Assembly (NCBI RefSeq): GCF_014334015.1
Contig: NZ_CP060488.1
Location: 4,546,501 to 4,610,500 of the forward strand
DNA length: 64,000 nucleotides
Direction of reading: 5' to 3'
From: Bacteroides sp. M10
Lineage (GTDB): Bacteria > Bacteroidota > Bacteroidia > Bacteroidales > Bacteroidaceae
A program made the translations under genes and the position numbers. Numbering within the stretch: position 1 is the stretch's first letter; each line of letters starts with the position of its first letter. Positions 27,761 through 37,357 of this stretch are shown one piece after another. The notes under the pieces were generated by a model. That model was not told the DNA's origin and searched no databases. It saw only the letters and a list, made by a program, of their open reading frames with translations.

Positions 27761-30700
27761 ATGGAAAAGAAAAATTTTATAAAACAAATGTTGTGCTTTA
27801 CCCTGCTGTTGTGCATAGGTACACATATACATGCACAAAGCGATTCGGGATTTATTCCGACAGATTTTCAAGGGTACTACTTTTCTCCTCAAAATCTGGG
27901 ATTCGCCACACCACAGACAGCTGAATTTGTGCAATATGGCAACACAAATGTGAACTATTATAATGGTTTGCTTGATCTGGATATCCCGTTGTTCGATTAC
28001 AAGGATACGGCTTTTGAGCTGGATATGTCTATCAAGTATGTTTCCGATGGTTTCAAGCCGGGCAGACGTCCATCGATGGTTGGCAATAATTGGATATTGA
28101 ATGTGGGTGGCTCGATAACACGAAATGTAATGGGGGAGCCTGATGATATTCGTCAGGAACAGAAGAATGGACTGTTGGCCGCCATTCGTGATGGGAAGTT
28201 CAAGCAGTATAGCAAAGAGGATTTGCTCAACTTGAATATTCCCCATGCTACGAAAAATCGTCCTTATCCGGAAACTGAATATGACATGGCTCCCGATATC
28301 TTCGATTTTAATTTCGGGCGGCATAAAGGACGTTTTATTATCGACAATAACGGAAATGCTAAATGTATATCAGGAGGCGGATATAAGATTGACTTGAGTG
28401 AAATGACCGTTCAGGATTATAGCACGACGAATGCTCCTAAATCCTCTGTCATCAAGATCACGACACCGGATGGCTATCTCTACTATTTTGGGGGAGACGT
28501 CTCATGTTTAGAATACAGCATACCCAATAATCCCAGTAAATTAAGAAGCAGACCTGTGCAGATTACTTCCTGGTATTTAACCTCTATCCAGGATGAGACA
28601 AAAAATCATCGTATCACCTTCTCATACCAGAGTCGTCTGCAAAAGAATAGGTATCATCTTTTTATTAGATCTTATTCGAGTGGAGTGCAATTCATAGATT
28701 ATAAACCTGATAGTAATGGAAATGTCAAGAATCCGGAGTCTTGGAGTATAAATGATGGAGATAAAGGTCATTTTTTGATGGAAGATAAAGTGTATGCTCC
28801 AATTCTGAAGACAATTAGTACTGATGGCATGAAAATAAACTTTATTACTGAAACTTTTCCTGTCAATTTTTTCGGCGATTCGGATGGGAACGATTTAATC
28901 TATCTCTCAAGCATAACGATGACCAAAGAGCCAGAGGTTATAAAATCATGCAAATTTGATTATCAGATATCGGGACGGTACTTCTTTCTGAAAAAGGTGA
29001 CCTTGTATGAGCAAAGTGAAACCCCTGCAATTTATTCTTTTGATTATAATATGAGTAATAATCTGCCGGATCCACTGACTACAAGTATCGACCATTGGGG
29101 ATTTTGGAATGGTGGTTATGAAAATATAGATAATGTTGATATGTTTCTCAACGACGGTCATTTTGAAGAGAGAAAGGCAGTCAATACTGATGTGGCAAGT
29201 TGTACGATGTTGCAAAGGATAACTTATCCTACGAAAGGAGAAGAGGTGATTGATTATGGATATAACCGTTTTAGGGGTTACCAGACTAAAAGAACGGATT
29301 CTTTTGCGTGGGATTCTAATACGGCGGCTTATGATACTCCTTTTGGGGGAGTACGTGTTAAGAATTTGACATTACATGATCCTATTACAGGAAAGAATAG
29401 GCAACGTTCGTTCAGTTACCTTGACCCTACAACGGGAAGGGAAAGCGGAAGAGTTAATGAGTTACCGCGTTATCATATGCCCGAGGAAAAAATGCAGTAT
29501 ACTTACAATTATATCGACCGTACGGTGACCAATATTCTGTATGTCTATTCGATCAGCAGCAACTGTATCGGTCGGCTAAACAATATATCCGAATATCCGA
29601 TAGGTTATAGTGATGTCACGGAGACATTCGATGACGGAAGTTTTTGCCGTTATCATTTCTCTTCATTGGCAGATATTCCTGATAATGCGGAATTGGGCAA
29701 TGGCTACATTAAAACACCTGCCAATTTATTCACTAGGAGTTTTGGCTATTATCAGATATTAGACAAGGCTTTGAACTATGCGCCCAATGACCTTTCTGCT
29801 TTCAGAGGGAAATTGTTGTTTAAAAAGACTTATAACAATCGCTTTCATAAAGTGGCAGAGGAAGAGTATCATTATAACGTAGAAAATAAAACTGCCGATT
29901 ATGAAGTTTCGATAGATACCAATACCGGAGCTTTTCTGGCGAGTAAAATATTTACTGTCCCCTGTCTGCTGATTCAGGAAAAACTGACGGATGAGAATGA
30001 AGTGGAAATTCTTCATAATTATGAATATAATTCCAAAGGGTTTGTCACAGAAAAGGAGACTGTCAATAGTAATGGGGATCATGTGTATTTGAAGTATGTG
30101 CATCCGGGAGAATCACTTAATTTTCCATATACTGCATATAATGATGATTTAATTAAAGCGAATAGAATAGAGGAACCGTTAGGTATCATAAAGTATTTGA
30201 AGAGGCCGCAAGATGAAAAACGGCGAATAGTAGATTTTGTATATTTTTATTGTAGTCCGGCAGTTGGTGGTGCAGGTGTTCAAAAAAGGACTCTGTGGGG
30301 TAGTAATCTCACGGAAACATTGCCTGAAGATATAGATTTAACAACTTTGTCAAACATCTATTTGCTAAATGGTATCGAAGCTTATGATAACTATGATAAA
30401 TATGGGAATATTGTAACTATAAGAAGCTTTTATGATAATGTCACAATTTATCTATGGTCATATCACGGTAAATATCCGATAGCTGAAATAAAAGGAAGTA
30501 CTTATGATGAAGTTAAATCTGCTTTAGGAAGAAAGCCGGAGTTTCTTTCAGAAGAGAGTGAACCTGATATGAAGAAAATGGAGCAATTGCGTACACTTCT
30601 ACCTCATGCCCAGATTACGATCTATGATTATAAGCAACAGGTAGGGCTGAAATATATTTCGGAACCCAGTGGAAAAACTTTTTTCTTTCAGTATGACCTT

Positions 30701-30787
30701 CAAGGGCGTCTGAAGAAAAGCTTTAGAAGAGGGGAAAACGGAGACATTCAATTGATGGAATATAACAAATATCATTATTCTAAATAA
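27761..30787 (+). CDS. Secreted Rhs/YD-family companion protein
   Basis: 1008 residues with a signal peptide ending near HIHAQ. The body is beta-rich with tyrosine/aspartate-rich strands like YD-repeat proteins of Bacteroidetes. The C-terminus has the Rhs-companion pattern YLWSYHGKYPIAEIKG, LPHAQITIYDYKQQVGL, and FFFQYDLQGRLKKSFRRGENG. It ends without a toxin-like tail. The next gene, an Rhs core protein, follows after 9 bp, so the two likely form one secreted complex or shell. How it leaves the outer membrane is not evident; no T6SS or T9SS genes are in the window. Base composition is more A/T-rich than in the glycosidase genes, as expected for transferred DNA. Confidence 0.78.
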   Translation: MEKKNFIKQMLCFTLLLCIGTHIHAQSDSGFIPTDFQGYYFSPQNLGFATPQTAEFVQYGNTNVNYYNGLLDLDIPLFDYKDTAFELDMSIKYVSDGFKPGRRPSMVGNNWILNVGGSITRNVMGEPDDIRQEQKNGLLAAIRDGKFKQYSKEDLLNLNIPHATKNRPYPETEYDMAPDIFDFNFGRHKGRFIIDNNGNAKCISGGGYKIDLSEMTVQDYSTTNAPKSSVIKITTPDGYLYYFGGDVSCLEYSIPNNPSKLRSRPVQITSWYLTSIQDETKNHRITFSYQSRLQKNRYHLFIRSYSSGVQFIDYKPDSNGNVKNPESWSINDGDKGHFLMEDKVYAPILKTISTDGMKINFITETFPVNFFGDSDGNDLIYLSSITMTKEPEVIKSCKFDYQISGRYFFLKKVTLYEQSETPAIYSFDYNMSNNLPDPLTTSIDHWGFWNGGYENIDNVDMFLNDGHFEERKAVNTDVASCTMLQRITYPTKGEEVIDYGYNRFRGYQTKRTDSFAWDSNTAAYDTPFGGVRVKNLTLHDPITGKNRQRSFSYLDPTTGRESGRVNELPRYHMPEEKMQYTYNYIDRTVTNILYVYSISSNCIGRLNNISEYPIGYSDVTETFDDGSFCRYHFSSLADIPDNAELGNGYIKTPANLFTRSFGYYQILDKALNYAPNDLSAFRGKLLFKKTYNNRFHKVAEEEYHYNVENKTADYEVSIDTNTGAFLASKIFTVPCLLIQEKLTDENEVEILHNYEYNSKGFVTEKETVNSNGDHVYLKYVHPGESLNFPYTAYNDDLIKANRIEEPLGIIKYLKRPQDEKRRIVDFVYFYCSPAVGGAGVQKRTLWGSNLTETLPEDIDLTTLSNIYLLNGIEAYDNYDKYGNIVTIRSFYDNVTIYLWSYHGKYPIAEIKGSTYDEVKSALGRKPEFLSEESEPDMKKMEQLRTLLPHAQITIYDYKQQVGLKYISEPSGKTFFFQYDLQGRLKKSFRRGENGDIQLMEYNKYHYSK

Positions 30788-30796
30788 AAGATAGTT

Positions 30797-33700
30797 ATGA
30801 AAAGGCATTTAATATTTTTCTTATTCTTGTTTGTCTCCCTAATGGAGGTAAGCAGTCATGATACCTCCCAGTATACTGATGCAAAAATACATATTGCAGA
30901 TATTTATAATAAATCAGCCGTTCTTCATCCTCGAGATAGGCCGTTGAATAAATTCATTGATGGAAAACTTCGTAACTATGTCATTCATACTTTCACGATA
31001 CATAGTCGTTCTACTTTGTTTATGGCTAATCTAATGGGAACTAAACCTGGATATGATACTTGTTTGGCACTTTATTATAGACCCCTAAACTCTACCCAGA
31101 TTTTTTCACGCAAAGCTGAATCTGTTAAAAATTCAGATATTAAATATGTTCTTGAAACTCAAGAACGATTTGGCCTTGAATTTGATGAAGATCTGCTCCA
31201 AATTCCAGTTTATTGTCCTGTATTATATAGTGTTTTGGAACCTGGTGAATACGAACTTCATAGTGTAGGTACAGATGATATGGGAAATCCTACCCAAATG
31301 CTTAGTACCAACGTTTATTTATCTCCGATGGGAGTTGATGAATACACTTTTATCGATGTTGGTCATTTTAAAAAGGGTTTTTCTAAAGAAATAAAGCCTG
31401 GAACTTTTAGTGGTGGAGAGATATGCTATAGATTTAGTTTGGATAGCATAAATATGATAAGTGTAGTTCCTTTGGATACTATGGGTGTGCGTCCCCTGCT
31501 AAAAATGGCAACTTATTTTCAGCCATTGGTTACTAGTAATGAATATCCACTAAATGAAAATTTGTTACCACAGATTAAAGATTTCAGATGTGGTGTGGGG
31601 AATTTTTATATTTATACTTATTATCCGGATTCAGTGTATAGAAAACCTGGATTGCGTGTTACGGGTATTGTTGATAATGCGGGATCGGATTGGGAACACC
31701 CTTTAGAAGTAGGCAGTTATTCGGATAGCCTGTGCTATAAAGCTTATTATTATCCACACATGTTTGTTTCTTCAGAATCCTCTTCAAGACCTTGTGTATA
31801 TCATCGTTTCACGATAAAAGAAACGATGGATATATCCATCATGACAGAAAAATACCTAAATAATATCACTTTATATGATTTTGCTCATCGTATAGTTAGG
31901 CAGGTAGGAAAAGATGATTATTTGACAAGCCTTGATGTTTTTGGATTATCTCCGGGGAGTTATTTTTTTGTAACTGAAGGAGGAGACGGTACTATATCTA
32001 TAAACGTAAAAGGTCAGAAAACTATTGGAAAATGGTCTGATACGAAAAACTATATATCAACGATTAAAGCAACTACCAATACTCCTTTTTCTTCGGATCT
32101 GCAAAGTCCATTGCATGCCACCCATGAAATAAATTACCTTGACCCGTTTGGCAGGACAGAACAGACGATACAATATGGTGTGACTCCTGCGTTCAACAGT
32201 CTGGTGAGTAGAAAGGAGTATGACAGGATGTATCGTGATAGCTGTTCATGGCTTCCGGCAGTTTGTTCCGGTTCGAGGAATTATGTTTCATCATCCGATT
32301 TCAGAAAGCATATCCTTGAATTGTATAATGATGAGTATGCTTGTGAAAAATCTTTTTATGACGGTTCGTCCCTGAACCGATTGACCGAGAAATATAATCC
32401 GGGAAAGGACTGGCATACTACGGGGCATAGTGAAAAAGTTTCTTATCAGACGAATTCGGGAACATCACAAGTTCGATTATTTGAGGCGAGCGGAGAGAAA
32501 GATAATCCAGTTCTGTCTCAAAAAGGATTTTATGCAACCGGAGAATTGGTAGTGGAAGAAAAGAAAGATGAAGCAGGGCTTCCTACGCTTACTTATACGA
32601 ATAAATTGGAACAAACCATTTTGTCACGTACCATCAGTGGTGCGGACACACTCGATACTTATCAGGTATATGATGATTTCGGGAATCTGGTTTTTGTTCT
32701 TCCACCAATGGCGGTCAGTAGTTTACATACTCTCGGACAGAAAGATGCGTTAGACCTTTATGCCTATCAATATCGCTATGATGGGCTCAACCATTATAAT
32801 GGTAAGAAACTTCCCGGTGCGGAATGGATAGATATGTGTTTCGACGAGGATGGAAAGTTATTGAGAATTCGAGATGGGGAGATGCGCAAGAGGAATGAAT
32901 GGCAATGTACTTTTTATGATAAGTTGAGAAGAGAAGTGTTGACAGGCATTTATAAAGGTCAAATGTCATACAACATCTCTGAATCGGTTGAATTTGCTCC
33001 GGATAGGCTAAACAACCATTATGGTTATCTCTTTAGTAGTTATTTAAAGATGGATAGCCTGGATATTCAAAAGGTGATATATTATGATACCTATCAATAT
33101 AAAAAGGATAACTCCCGCTTCACTGCGGCAATGGATTATATAGATAGCAATGATTACGGGCATCGATATGGAGACGACTCTGAACCGCTGAACTGCAAGA
33201 ATTTGCAGACCGGAATGATGACACGGGTTATCGGTACAGATCAAATGCTTTGCACCACTACCTATTATGATTATTATCAACGTCCAGTGCAAGTGCGCAG
33301 TACTGATATAAATGGTAAGGTGCGTGTTCAGAGCATGGCGTATGATTTCTGCGACCATGTCATAGCATCCAGTGATAAAGTGGAGAATATATCACTTGTT
33401 CAACACAAGACTTATGACCATGCCGGGCGACTGTTGACAGAAGCTCGTTTGGTTAATGATTTGGCATCTGATACTCTGACGTATAATTACGATGAGTTGG
33501 GGCGTATCGCCAGTTTCAAAAGAGGGAATGGAGCCCATTCACTGACTTTGACCAACCGTTATAACTTACGGGGGTGGCTGACTTCTATCGAAAGTCCGTT
33601 ATTCTCCCAGAAACTTTATTATACGGATGGTATCGGCACACCTTGTTATAATGGAAATATCAGTAGTATGAGTTGGAAGACCGGCGTAGACACGGACGTT

Positions 33701-35146
33701 CGTAACTATCGTTTTGAATATGATCTGCTATCCCGGCTAAAAAATGCCACTTACGGTGAGGGAGAAAAGCTCTCTCTGAATACCAACCGCTTTAATGAGC
33801 AAATAACGGGTTACGACAAAAATGGTAATATCCTGGGGGTGAAACGATATGGACAGACTTCTGCCAATGGTTATGGATTAGTAGATAATCTGGCCATCAC
33901 CTTGAACGGCAATCAACTGAAAAGGGTTGATGATTCTGTTTCGGGTTCCGCTTTTGGTGATAATTTTGATTTTAAAGACGGAGCAAAACAAAGTACGGAG
34001 TACTTTTATGATGCTAATGGTAATTTATTGAAAGATTTGAATAAAAAGATAATTGATATTCAATATAATTCCCTAAATTTACCGAACCGTATAGAGTTTG
34101 AAGATGGCAGCTCTATTTCTTACCTTTATGATGCAGCAGGCACGAAACTACGTGTTGTACATAGTATCGCAGGAAATACAACTACTACCGATTATTGCGG
34201 TAATGTGATCTATGAAAATGGGACTCCTAAGACTTTATTGACAGATGCCGGATTCGTATCTTTGAATGATAATAAGTATCATTATTACTTACAGGATCAT
34301 CAGGGTAACAATCGGGTCGTTACAGACCAAGCCGGAGCAGTGGAAGAAGTGAATCATTATTATCCGTTTGGCGGTACGTTTGCTTCAACTTCATCCGTTC
34401 AACCCTACAAATATAACGGGAAAGAGCTGGATAGAAAAGGCGGACTGGATTGGTATGATTATGGAGCGCGAATGTATGATGCGGCATTGGGAAGATGGCA
34501 TGTGGTGGATCCGATGGCGGATAAGGATTATAGTTGGAGCGTGTATGTTTATTGTCAGAACAATACAATTAAATATATTGATCCAGATGGAAAGCAAGTA
34601 ATACCTGTTCCAATGCCTTATGCACCTCTTCCATTCTATTCTCCGATAACATATCCTCAAAGTTATAATTTGCCTTCGGATCAACAAATAATGAGACATG
34701 CGTCAGGAAAGTTTGCAGAAGTTGGACAAATAATAACAGATACTCCTAAGATGTCTTACGCTTTTGGTACTCTTTTATACTATCAAGCGAAGAATGCTAT
34801 CAGTCCGGAATATGAGCATCAGCGGAATAGAGAAAGGAAAAGTAAAGAAGAACTGGATAGGAATCAGGCGAATGTTGCAAAAAGCATTGATACTAACGTA
34901 TCGGGGATGATGCCTAATGGTGATCCGGCTCCGAAAATAGATCCTAATGATAAAAGGAGAATAATCAAAGTTGGGAGAAAAGTAATAATAGGTCTAGCTG
35001 TAGATAGAGCATATATGGAACTAACAAATCCTGATCCCACTCAAGATGCTTATGAAACTCATACAAATCAAGTTGAAGGTAAAAAAGAGTATTCGACAGA
35101 TTATGTAGGGAATATTTATAATTGGATAAAAAAAATATTTAAATAA
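30797..35146 (+). CDS. Rhs-repeat polymorphic toxin (DUF6443-type N-region)
   Basis: 1449 residues. A signal peptide is followed by a beta-rich N-terminal region (to about 440) and a DUF6443-like segment (YLDPFGRTEQTIQYGVTP). Then come YD repeats (NYDELGRIASF, YEYDLLSRL-like, YDANGNLLKD) and the Rhs core: YYLQDHQGNNRVV, HYYPFGG, YKYNGKELDRKGGLDWYDYG, ARMYDAALGRWHVVDPMAD, ending at IDPDGK about residue 1265. The last ~184 residues are a variable tail, polar with many Lys, Arg and Asp, that I cannot match to a known toxin fold; it should be the effector domain. A membrane-protein gene starts 9 bp downstream where an immunity gene is expected. Parts of the core are repeated as decayed DNA at 39064. 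Confidence 0.88.
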   Translation: MKRHLIFFLFLFVSLMEVSSHDTSQYTDAKIHIADIYNKSAVLHPRDRPLNKFIDGKLRNYVIHTFTIHSRSTLFMANLMGTKPGYDTCLALYYRPLNSTQIFSRKAESVKNSDIKYVLETQERFGLEFDEDLLQIPVYCPVLYSVLEPGEYELHSVGTDDMGNPTQMLSTNVYLSPMGVDEYTFIDVGHFKKGFSKEIKPGTFSGGEICYRFSLDSINMISVVPLDTMGVRPLLKMATYFQPLVTSNEYPLNENLLPQIKDFRCGVGNFYIYTYYPDSVYRKPGLRVTGIVDNAGSDWEHPLEVGSYSDSLCYKAYYYPHMFVSSESSSRPCVYHRFTIKETMDISIMTEKYLNNITLYDFAHRIVRQVGKDDYLTSLDVFGLSPGSYFFVTEGGDGTISINVKGQKTIGKWSDTKNYISTIKATTNTPFSSDLQSPLHATHEINYLDPFGRTEQTIQYGVTPAFNSLVSRKEYDRMYRDSCSWLPAVCSGSRNYVSSSDFRKHILELYNDEYACEKSFYDGSSLNRLTEKYNPGKDWHTTGHSEKVSYQTNSGTSQVRLFEASGEKDNPVLSQKGFYATGELVVEEKKDEAGLPTLTYTNKLEQTILSRTISGADTLDTYQVYDDFGNLVFVLPPMAVSSLHTLGQKDALDLYAYQYRYDGLNHYNGKKLPGAEWIDMCFDEDGKLLRIRDGEMRKRNEWQCTFYDKLRREVLTGIYKGQMSYNISESVEFAPDRLNNHYGYLFSSYLKMDSLDIQKVIYYDTYQYKKDNSRFTAAMDYIDSNDYGHRYGDDSEPLNCKNLQTGMMTRVIGTDQMLCTTTYYDYYQRPVQVRSTDINGKVRVQSMAYDFCDHVIASSDKVENISLVQHKTYDHAGRLLTEARLVNDLASDTLTYNYDELGRIASFKRGNGAHSLTLTNRYNLRGWLTSIESPLFSQKLYYTDGIGTPCYNGNISSMSWKTGVDTDVRNYRFEYDLLSRLKNATYGEGEKLSLNTNRFNEQITGYDKNGNILGVKRYGQTSANGYGLVDNLAITLNGNQLKRVDDSVSGSAFGDNFDFKDGAKQSTEYFYDANGNLLKDLNKKIIDIQYNSLNLPNRIEFEDGSSISYLYDAAGTKLRVVHSIAGNTTTTDYCGNVIYENGTPKTLLTDAGFVSLNDNKYHYYLQDHQGNNRVVTDQAGAVEEVNHYYPFGGTFASTSSVQPYKYNGKELDRKGGLDWYDYGARMYDAALGRWHVVDPMADKDYSWSVYVYCQNNTIKYIDPDGKQVIPVPMPYAPLPFYSPITYPQSYNLPSDQQIMRHASGKFAEVGQIITDTPKMSYAFGTLLYYQAKNAISPEYEHQRNRERKSKEELDRNQANVAKSIDTNVSGMMPNGDPAPKIDPNDKRRIIKVGRKVIIGLAVDRAYMELTNPDPTQDAYETHTNQVEGKKEYSTDYVGNIYNWIKKIFK

Positions 35147-35155
35147 AAATGATAT

Positions 35156-35584
35156 ATGGGAGATGCTTTTATACTGATATTTAAGAAGATTACTATTCTA
35201 AATAGTATTTTAATGATAGTTCATTGCTTATTTCATCCTGATTTTGGCGAATTTGACTATATGTATATTGTTATAATATTGTTACTGATATCGTGGATAT
35301 CATGGCTGATAGGCAAGGTACTAAACTTATTATTAAGTAATAAAGGTCAAAAAGAAAAGAATACAAAAACAAACAATATTGTTAATCTTTTATATTTGAA
35401 ATTTATACAGGATATAGATATGACATATGCCGTTTTTTTTGCAATATATCTAGTTTTCTATAGACACGAAAAAGCAATAGCTTATTTAATATTACTTCTG
35501 TTTGGACTATACCTTGGAAAAAAAATAGCAATAAGAGCTAATCGATATATAGTAGATCAAGCAAATAAAAAAAACACTCCTTAA
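35156..35584 (+). CDS. Four-helix membrane protein, family copy A1 (putative immunity)
   Basis: 142 residues with about four hydrophobic segments (10-28, 36-58, 85-103, 108-125) and a conserved C-terminal signature LLFGLYLGKKIAIRANRY. It is paralogous along its length to the protein at 40261 (shared FKKITILNSILM, SWISWLIGKVLNLLL). The gene lies 9 bp after the Rhs toxin, the normal position for the cognate immunity gene. An inner-membrane immunity role is inferred from position and tandem amplification. No named domain recognised. Confidence 0.75.
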   Translation: MGDAFILIFKKITILNSILMIVHCLFHPDFGEFDYMYIVIILLLISWISWLIGKVLNLLLSNKGQKEKNTKTNNIVNLLYLKFIQDIDMTYAVFFAIYLVFYRHEKAIAYLILLLFGLYLGKKIAIRANRYIVDQANKKNTP

Positions 35585-35601
35585 AAAAATCAATATTATA
35601 T

Positions 35602-35644
35602 CCCTTGATGTGAATAACCAAGGTATGGTGAATTCACATCAGGG
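35602..35644 (+). repeat. TGATGTGAAT hairpin between immunity-array genes
   Basis: CCCTTGATGTGAAT pairs with ATTCACATCAGGG with one bulged T. It belongs to a family of similar hairpins after the genes at 35707 and 36301. No T-run follows, so it may be a processing or recombination site rather than a terminator. Confidence 0.65.
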
Positions 35645-35706
35645 TATATAAGCTACAAGATGTGATGTGATAAATGAACTAGTTTGAACAAATAACTTAC
35701 TACAAT

Positions 35707-36168
35707 ATGAGATATCTATTTATAGCAATATATAAAAAATCACTTTTGTGGTTCAGTTTTATGATGATCCCTTATTGTCTTTTTTCCTCTTTTTTATTTG
35801 AGTATCCTACTCTAATATTTATTTTCAGGGTAATACTTGCAATTGCGTTAGCTATTATAGTGATAGGTGGAATGATGAGTTATCTATTTTCTTATATAGA
35901 GATTCCCAGACGGTCATTAAAGGGGAAAGGTTTAATTCGGACATTATATTTAAAATCTGATAGAATAATAACACAAGTATATTGTTGGTTTCTTGTGATA
36001 TACATAACTTTTTCTATTGAATATAAGTCTACATTATACAATTATCTGTTATTGTTTTTAATAGGATTATTTCTTGGATATAGGATAACAATAAGATCAA
36101 ATGAATACTTATTGGATGAAGCTAGCAAAAAGAAGCAAGCTGTAAAGAAAGAATCTCATACTAGATAA
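35707..36168 (+). CDS. Four-helix membrane protein, family copy B1
   Basis: 153 residues, four predicted membrane segments and a basic C-terminus. It is closely similar to the protein at 40755: both start MRYLFIAIYKK and share MMIPYC and VIGGMMSYLF/AIGGMMSYLF. The C-terminal LFLIGLFLGYRITIRSNEY shows it belongs to the same superfamily as A1. It is probably an immunity or accessory protein of the Rhs array. The 120-bp gap to A1 contains the hairpin repeat. Confidence 0.72.
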   Translation: MRYLFIAIYKKSLLWFSFMMIPYCLFSSFLFEYPTLIFIFRVILAIALAIIVIGGMMSYLFSYIEIPRRSLKGKGLIRTLYLKSDRIITQVYCWFLVIYITFSIEYKSTLYNYLLLFLIGLFLGYRITIRSNEYLLDEASKKKQAVKKESHTR

Positions 36169-36183
36169 GATGATTGTTTATCC

Positions 36184-36217
36184 CTGATATGAATAACTAA
36201 CTAATTATTCATGTCAG
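36184..36217 (+). repeat. CTGATATGAATAA hairpin
   Basis: CTGATATGAATAA pairs with TTATTCATGTCAG (one T-G wobble). It lies directly after the B1 gene and runs into the LRR-tail repeat. Confidence 0.65.
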
Positions 36218-36256
36218 AGTAACTTTTTTATTTCTTATAAACCTGCTTACTCGGAG
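36216..36256 (+). repeat. Copy of LRR-gene 3' end inside the array, copy 1
   Basis: The stretch AGAGTAACTTTTTTATTTCT followed by TATAAACCTGCTTACTCGG matches the 3' end of the minus-strand LRR gene at 41313-41352. There the same bases encode the terminal SKLVYKK and stop. It marks a recombination scar within the immunity array. Confidence 0.65.
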
Positions 36257-36300
36257 AAAATATTTAACTTGTTGTTCAATAAAAAGTAATTTGTATCATT

Positions 36301-36693
36301 ATGAAATTATTGTTAGTAACAGTATTTAGAAAGACATACCTCTTTGCCTTTTTTTTAGCCATAGTTGCTCATATAGCTTATCCGTATTTATATGATTTTC
36401 CATATTTACTGGTTTTAAAAATGATATTGTTATTTATATGGATGGTTGTATTTGTTGGTTTTGTATTATATCTAAAGTATCCACAAATATGTCCTCAAGG
36501 AGTTTTGTTGAAACCTAAGTCTAGTCTTCAGACTACTTATCGAATAATCGAAAGATTCTTTTATTATTCGTTGGCGATTTATGTATTTCTACCTAAGAGT
36601 TATATATTCCCCAATTATATAATATTATTGATCTTTGGTGTGTTTCTGGGATGTAGAATAGCGATAAAAGCCAATAATTGTTTGAAATCTTGA
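36301..36693 (+). CDS. Four-helix membrane protein, family copy C
   Basis: 130 residues, shorter and more diverged than A and B but with the same plan: N-terminal FRKTYLFAFFLAIVAH helix, a second helix pair, a short basic cytoplasmic loop, and the C-terminal signature LLIFGVFLGCRIAIKANN. It begins 45 bp after the LRR-tail scar and has no close second copy in the window. Putative immunity protein by context. Confidence 0.7.
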   Translation: MKLLLVTVFRKTYLFAFFLAIVAHIAYPYLYDFPYLLVLKMILLFIWMVVFVGFVLYLKYPQICPQGVLLKPKSSLQTTYRIIERFFYYSLAIYVFLPKSYIFPNYIILLIFGVFLGCRIAIKANNCLKS

Positions 36694-36709
36694 CAATAGG
36701 TGAAATTTC

Positions 36710-36751
36710 ACTCTGATATGAATTGATTATAAAGTCTATTCATGTCAGAGT
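36710..36751 (+). repeat. ACTCTGATATGAAT hairpin
   Basis: ACTCTGATATGAAT pairs with ATTCATGTCAGAGT over a 14-base loop; it is the best-preserved member of the hairpin family and follows gene C. Confidence 0.7.
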
Positions 36752-36805
36752 TTGTCGAGGAAGATGTTTTTTGATAAATGAGTTATTAATGTAAACAACT
36801 TAGAA

Positions 36806-37189
36806 ATGAAAAGGTCTTTTTTAGCAATAGTCAATAAGGTAGCGTTACCATTATGTTGCATTGTAATCTGCATAGCTATCTTCATTAATGATGTGGATTT
36901 GCTGCCTTATCATTTTTTGATAAGATTTGTTGTGTTAATAGGATCAGTAATGGTAGTTGTAGCCAATGTTATGAATTTGAGTAGTAAAGGCTTTTGGGTT
37001 AATATTAAAGATATAACTATGGAAAAACGTTTTTATCTTAATTATTACAATGCCATTGAAACCTTATTTTCTTGGTACTTTTTTCTGTATACTTTATTGA
37101 AATTATATATGGAGTCAATAATGTTCACTTATGCAATGATATTAGCACTTGGTATTTATTGCGGATGTCGGATGATTAAATGTGAATAG
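36806..37189 (+). CDS. Four-helix membrane protein, family copy D
   Basis: 127 residues, the most diverged member. It keeps four hydrophobic segments and the C-terminal pattern MILALGIYCGCRMIKCE, which is the LFGLYLG...I signature of copies A-C without the tail. Located between the third hairpin and the toxin-tail/lipoprotein module. Function unknown; immunity-like by context. Confidence 0.65.
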   Translation: MKRSFLAIVNKVALPLCCIVICIAIFINDVDLLPYHFLIRFVVLIGSVMVVVANVMNLSSKGFWVNIKDITMEKRFYLNYYNAIETLFSWYFFLYTLLKLYMESIMFTYAMILALGIYCGCRMIKCE

Positions 37190-37219
37190 TGTTTTATCTT
37201 GGCTTTCTCTAAAACAATC

Positions 37220-37357
37220 ATGCTTTGGAGCATAAAACAAATTTGGAGTCTTTTTTCTAAAAAAAGGGGTGATATACTTCATTTAAAATATTCTAGGTTT
37301 GTCGCCAATGCTTTAGTTGATAAATATAATCGATTATTTTTAAACAGAGGAAAATGA
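37220..37357 (+). pseudogene. Orphan toxin-tail fragment, module 1
   Basis: A 45-codon frame from an ATG without Shine-Dalgarno to a TGA that overlaps the ATG of the next gene (ATGA at 37354-37357). It is basic (KKRGDILHLKYSRFVANALV) and reads like the C-terminal tail of a polymorphic toxin cut off from its Rhs core. The coupling to the next gene is the arrangement seen for toxin and immunity. No complete domain remains. Confidence 0.45.
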
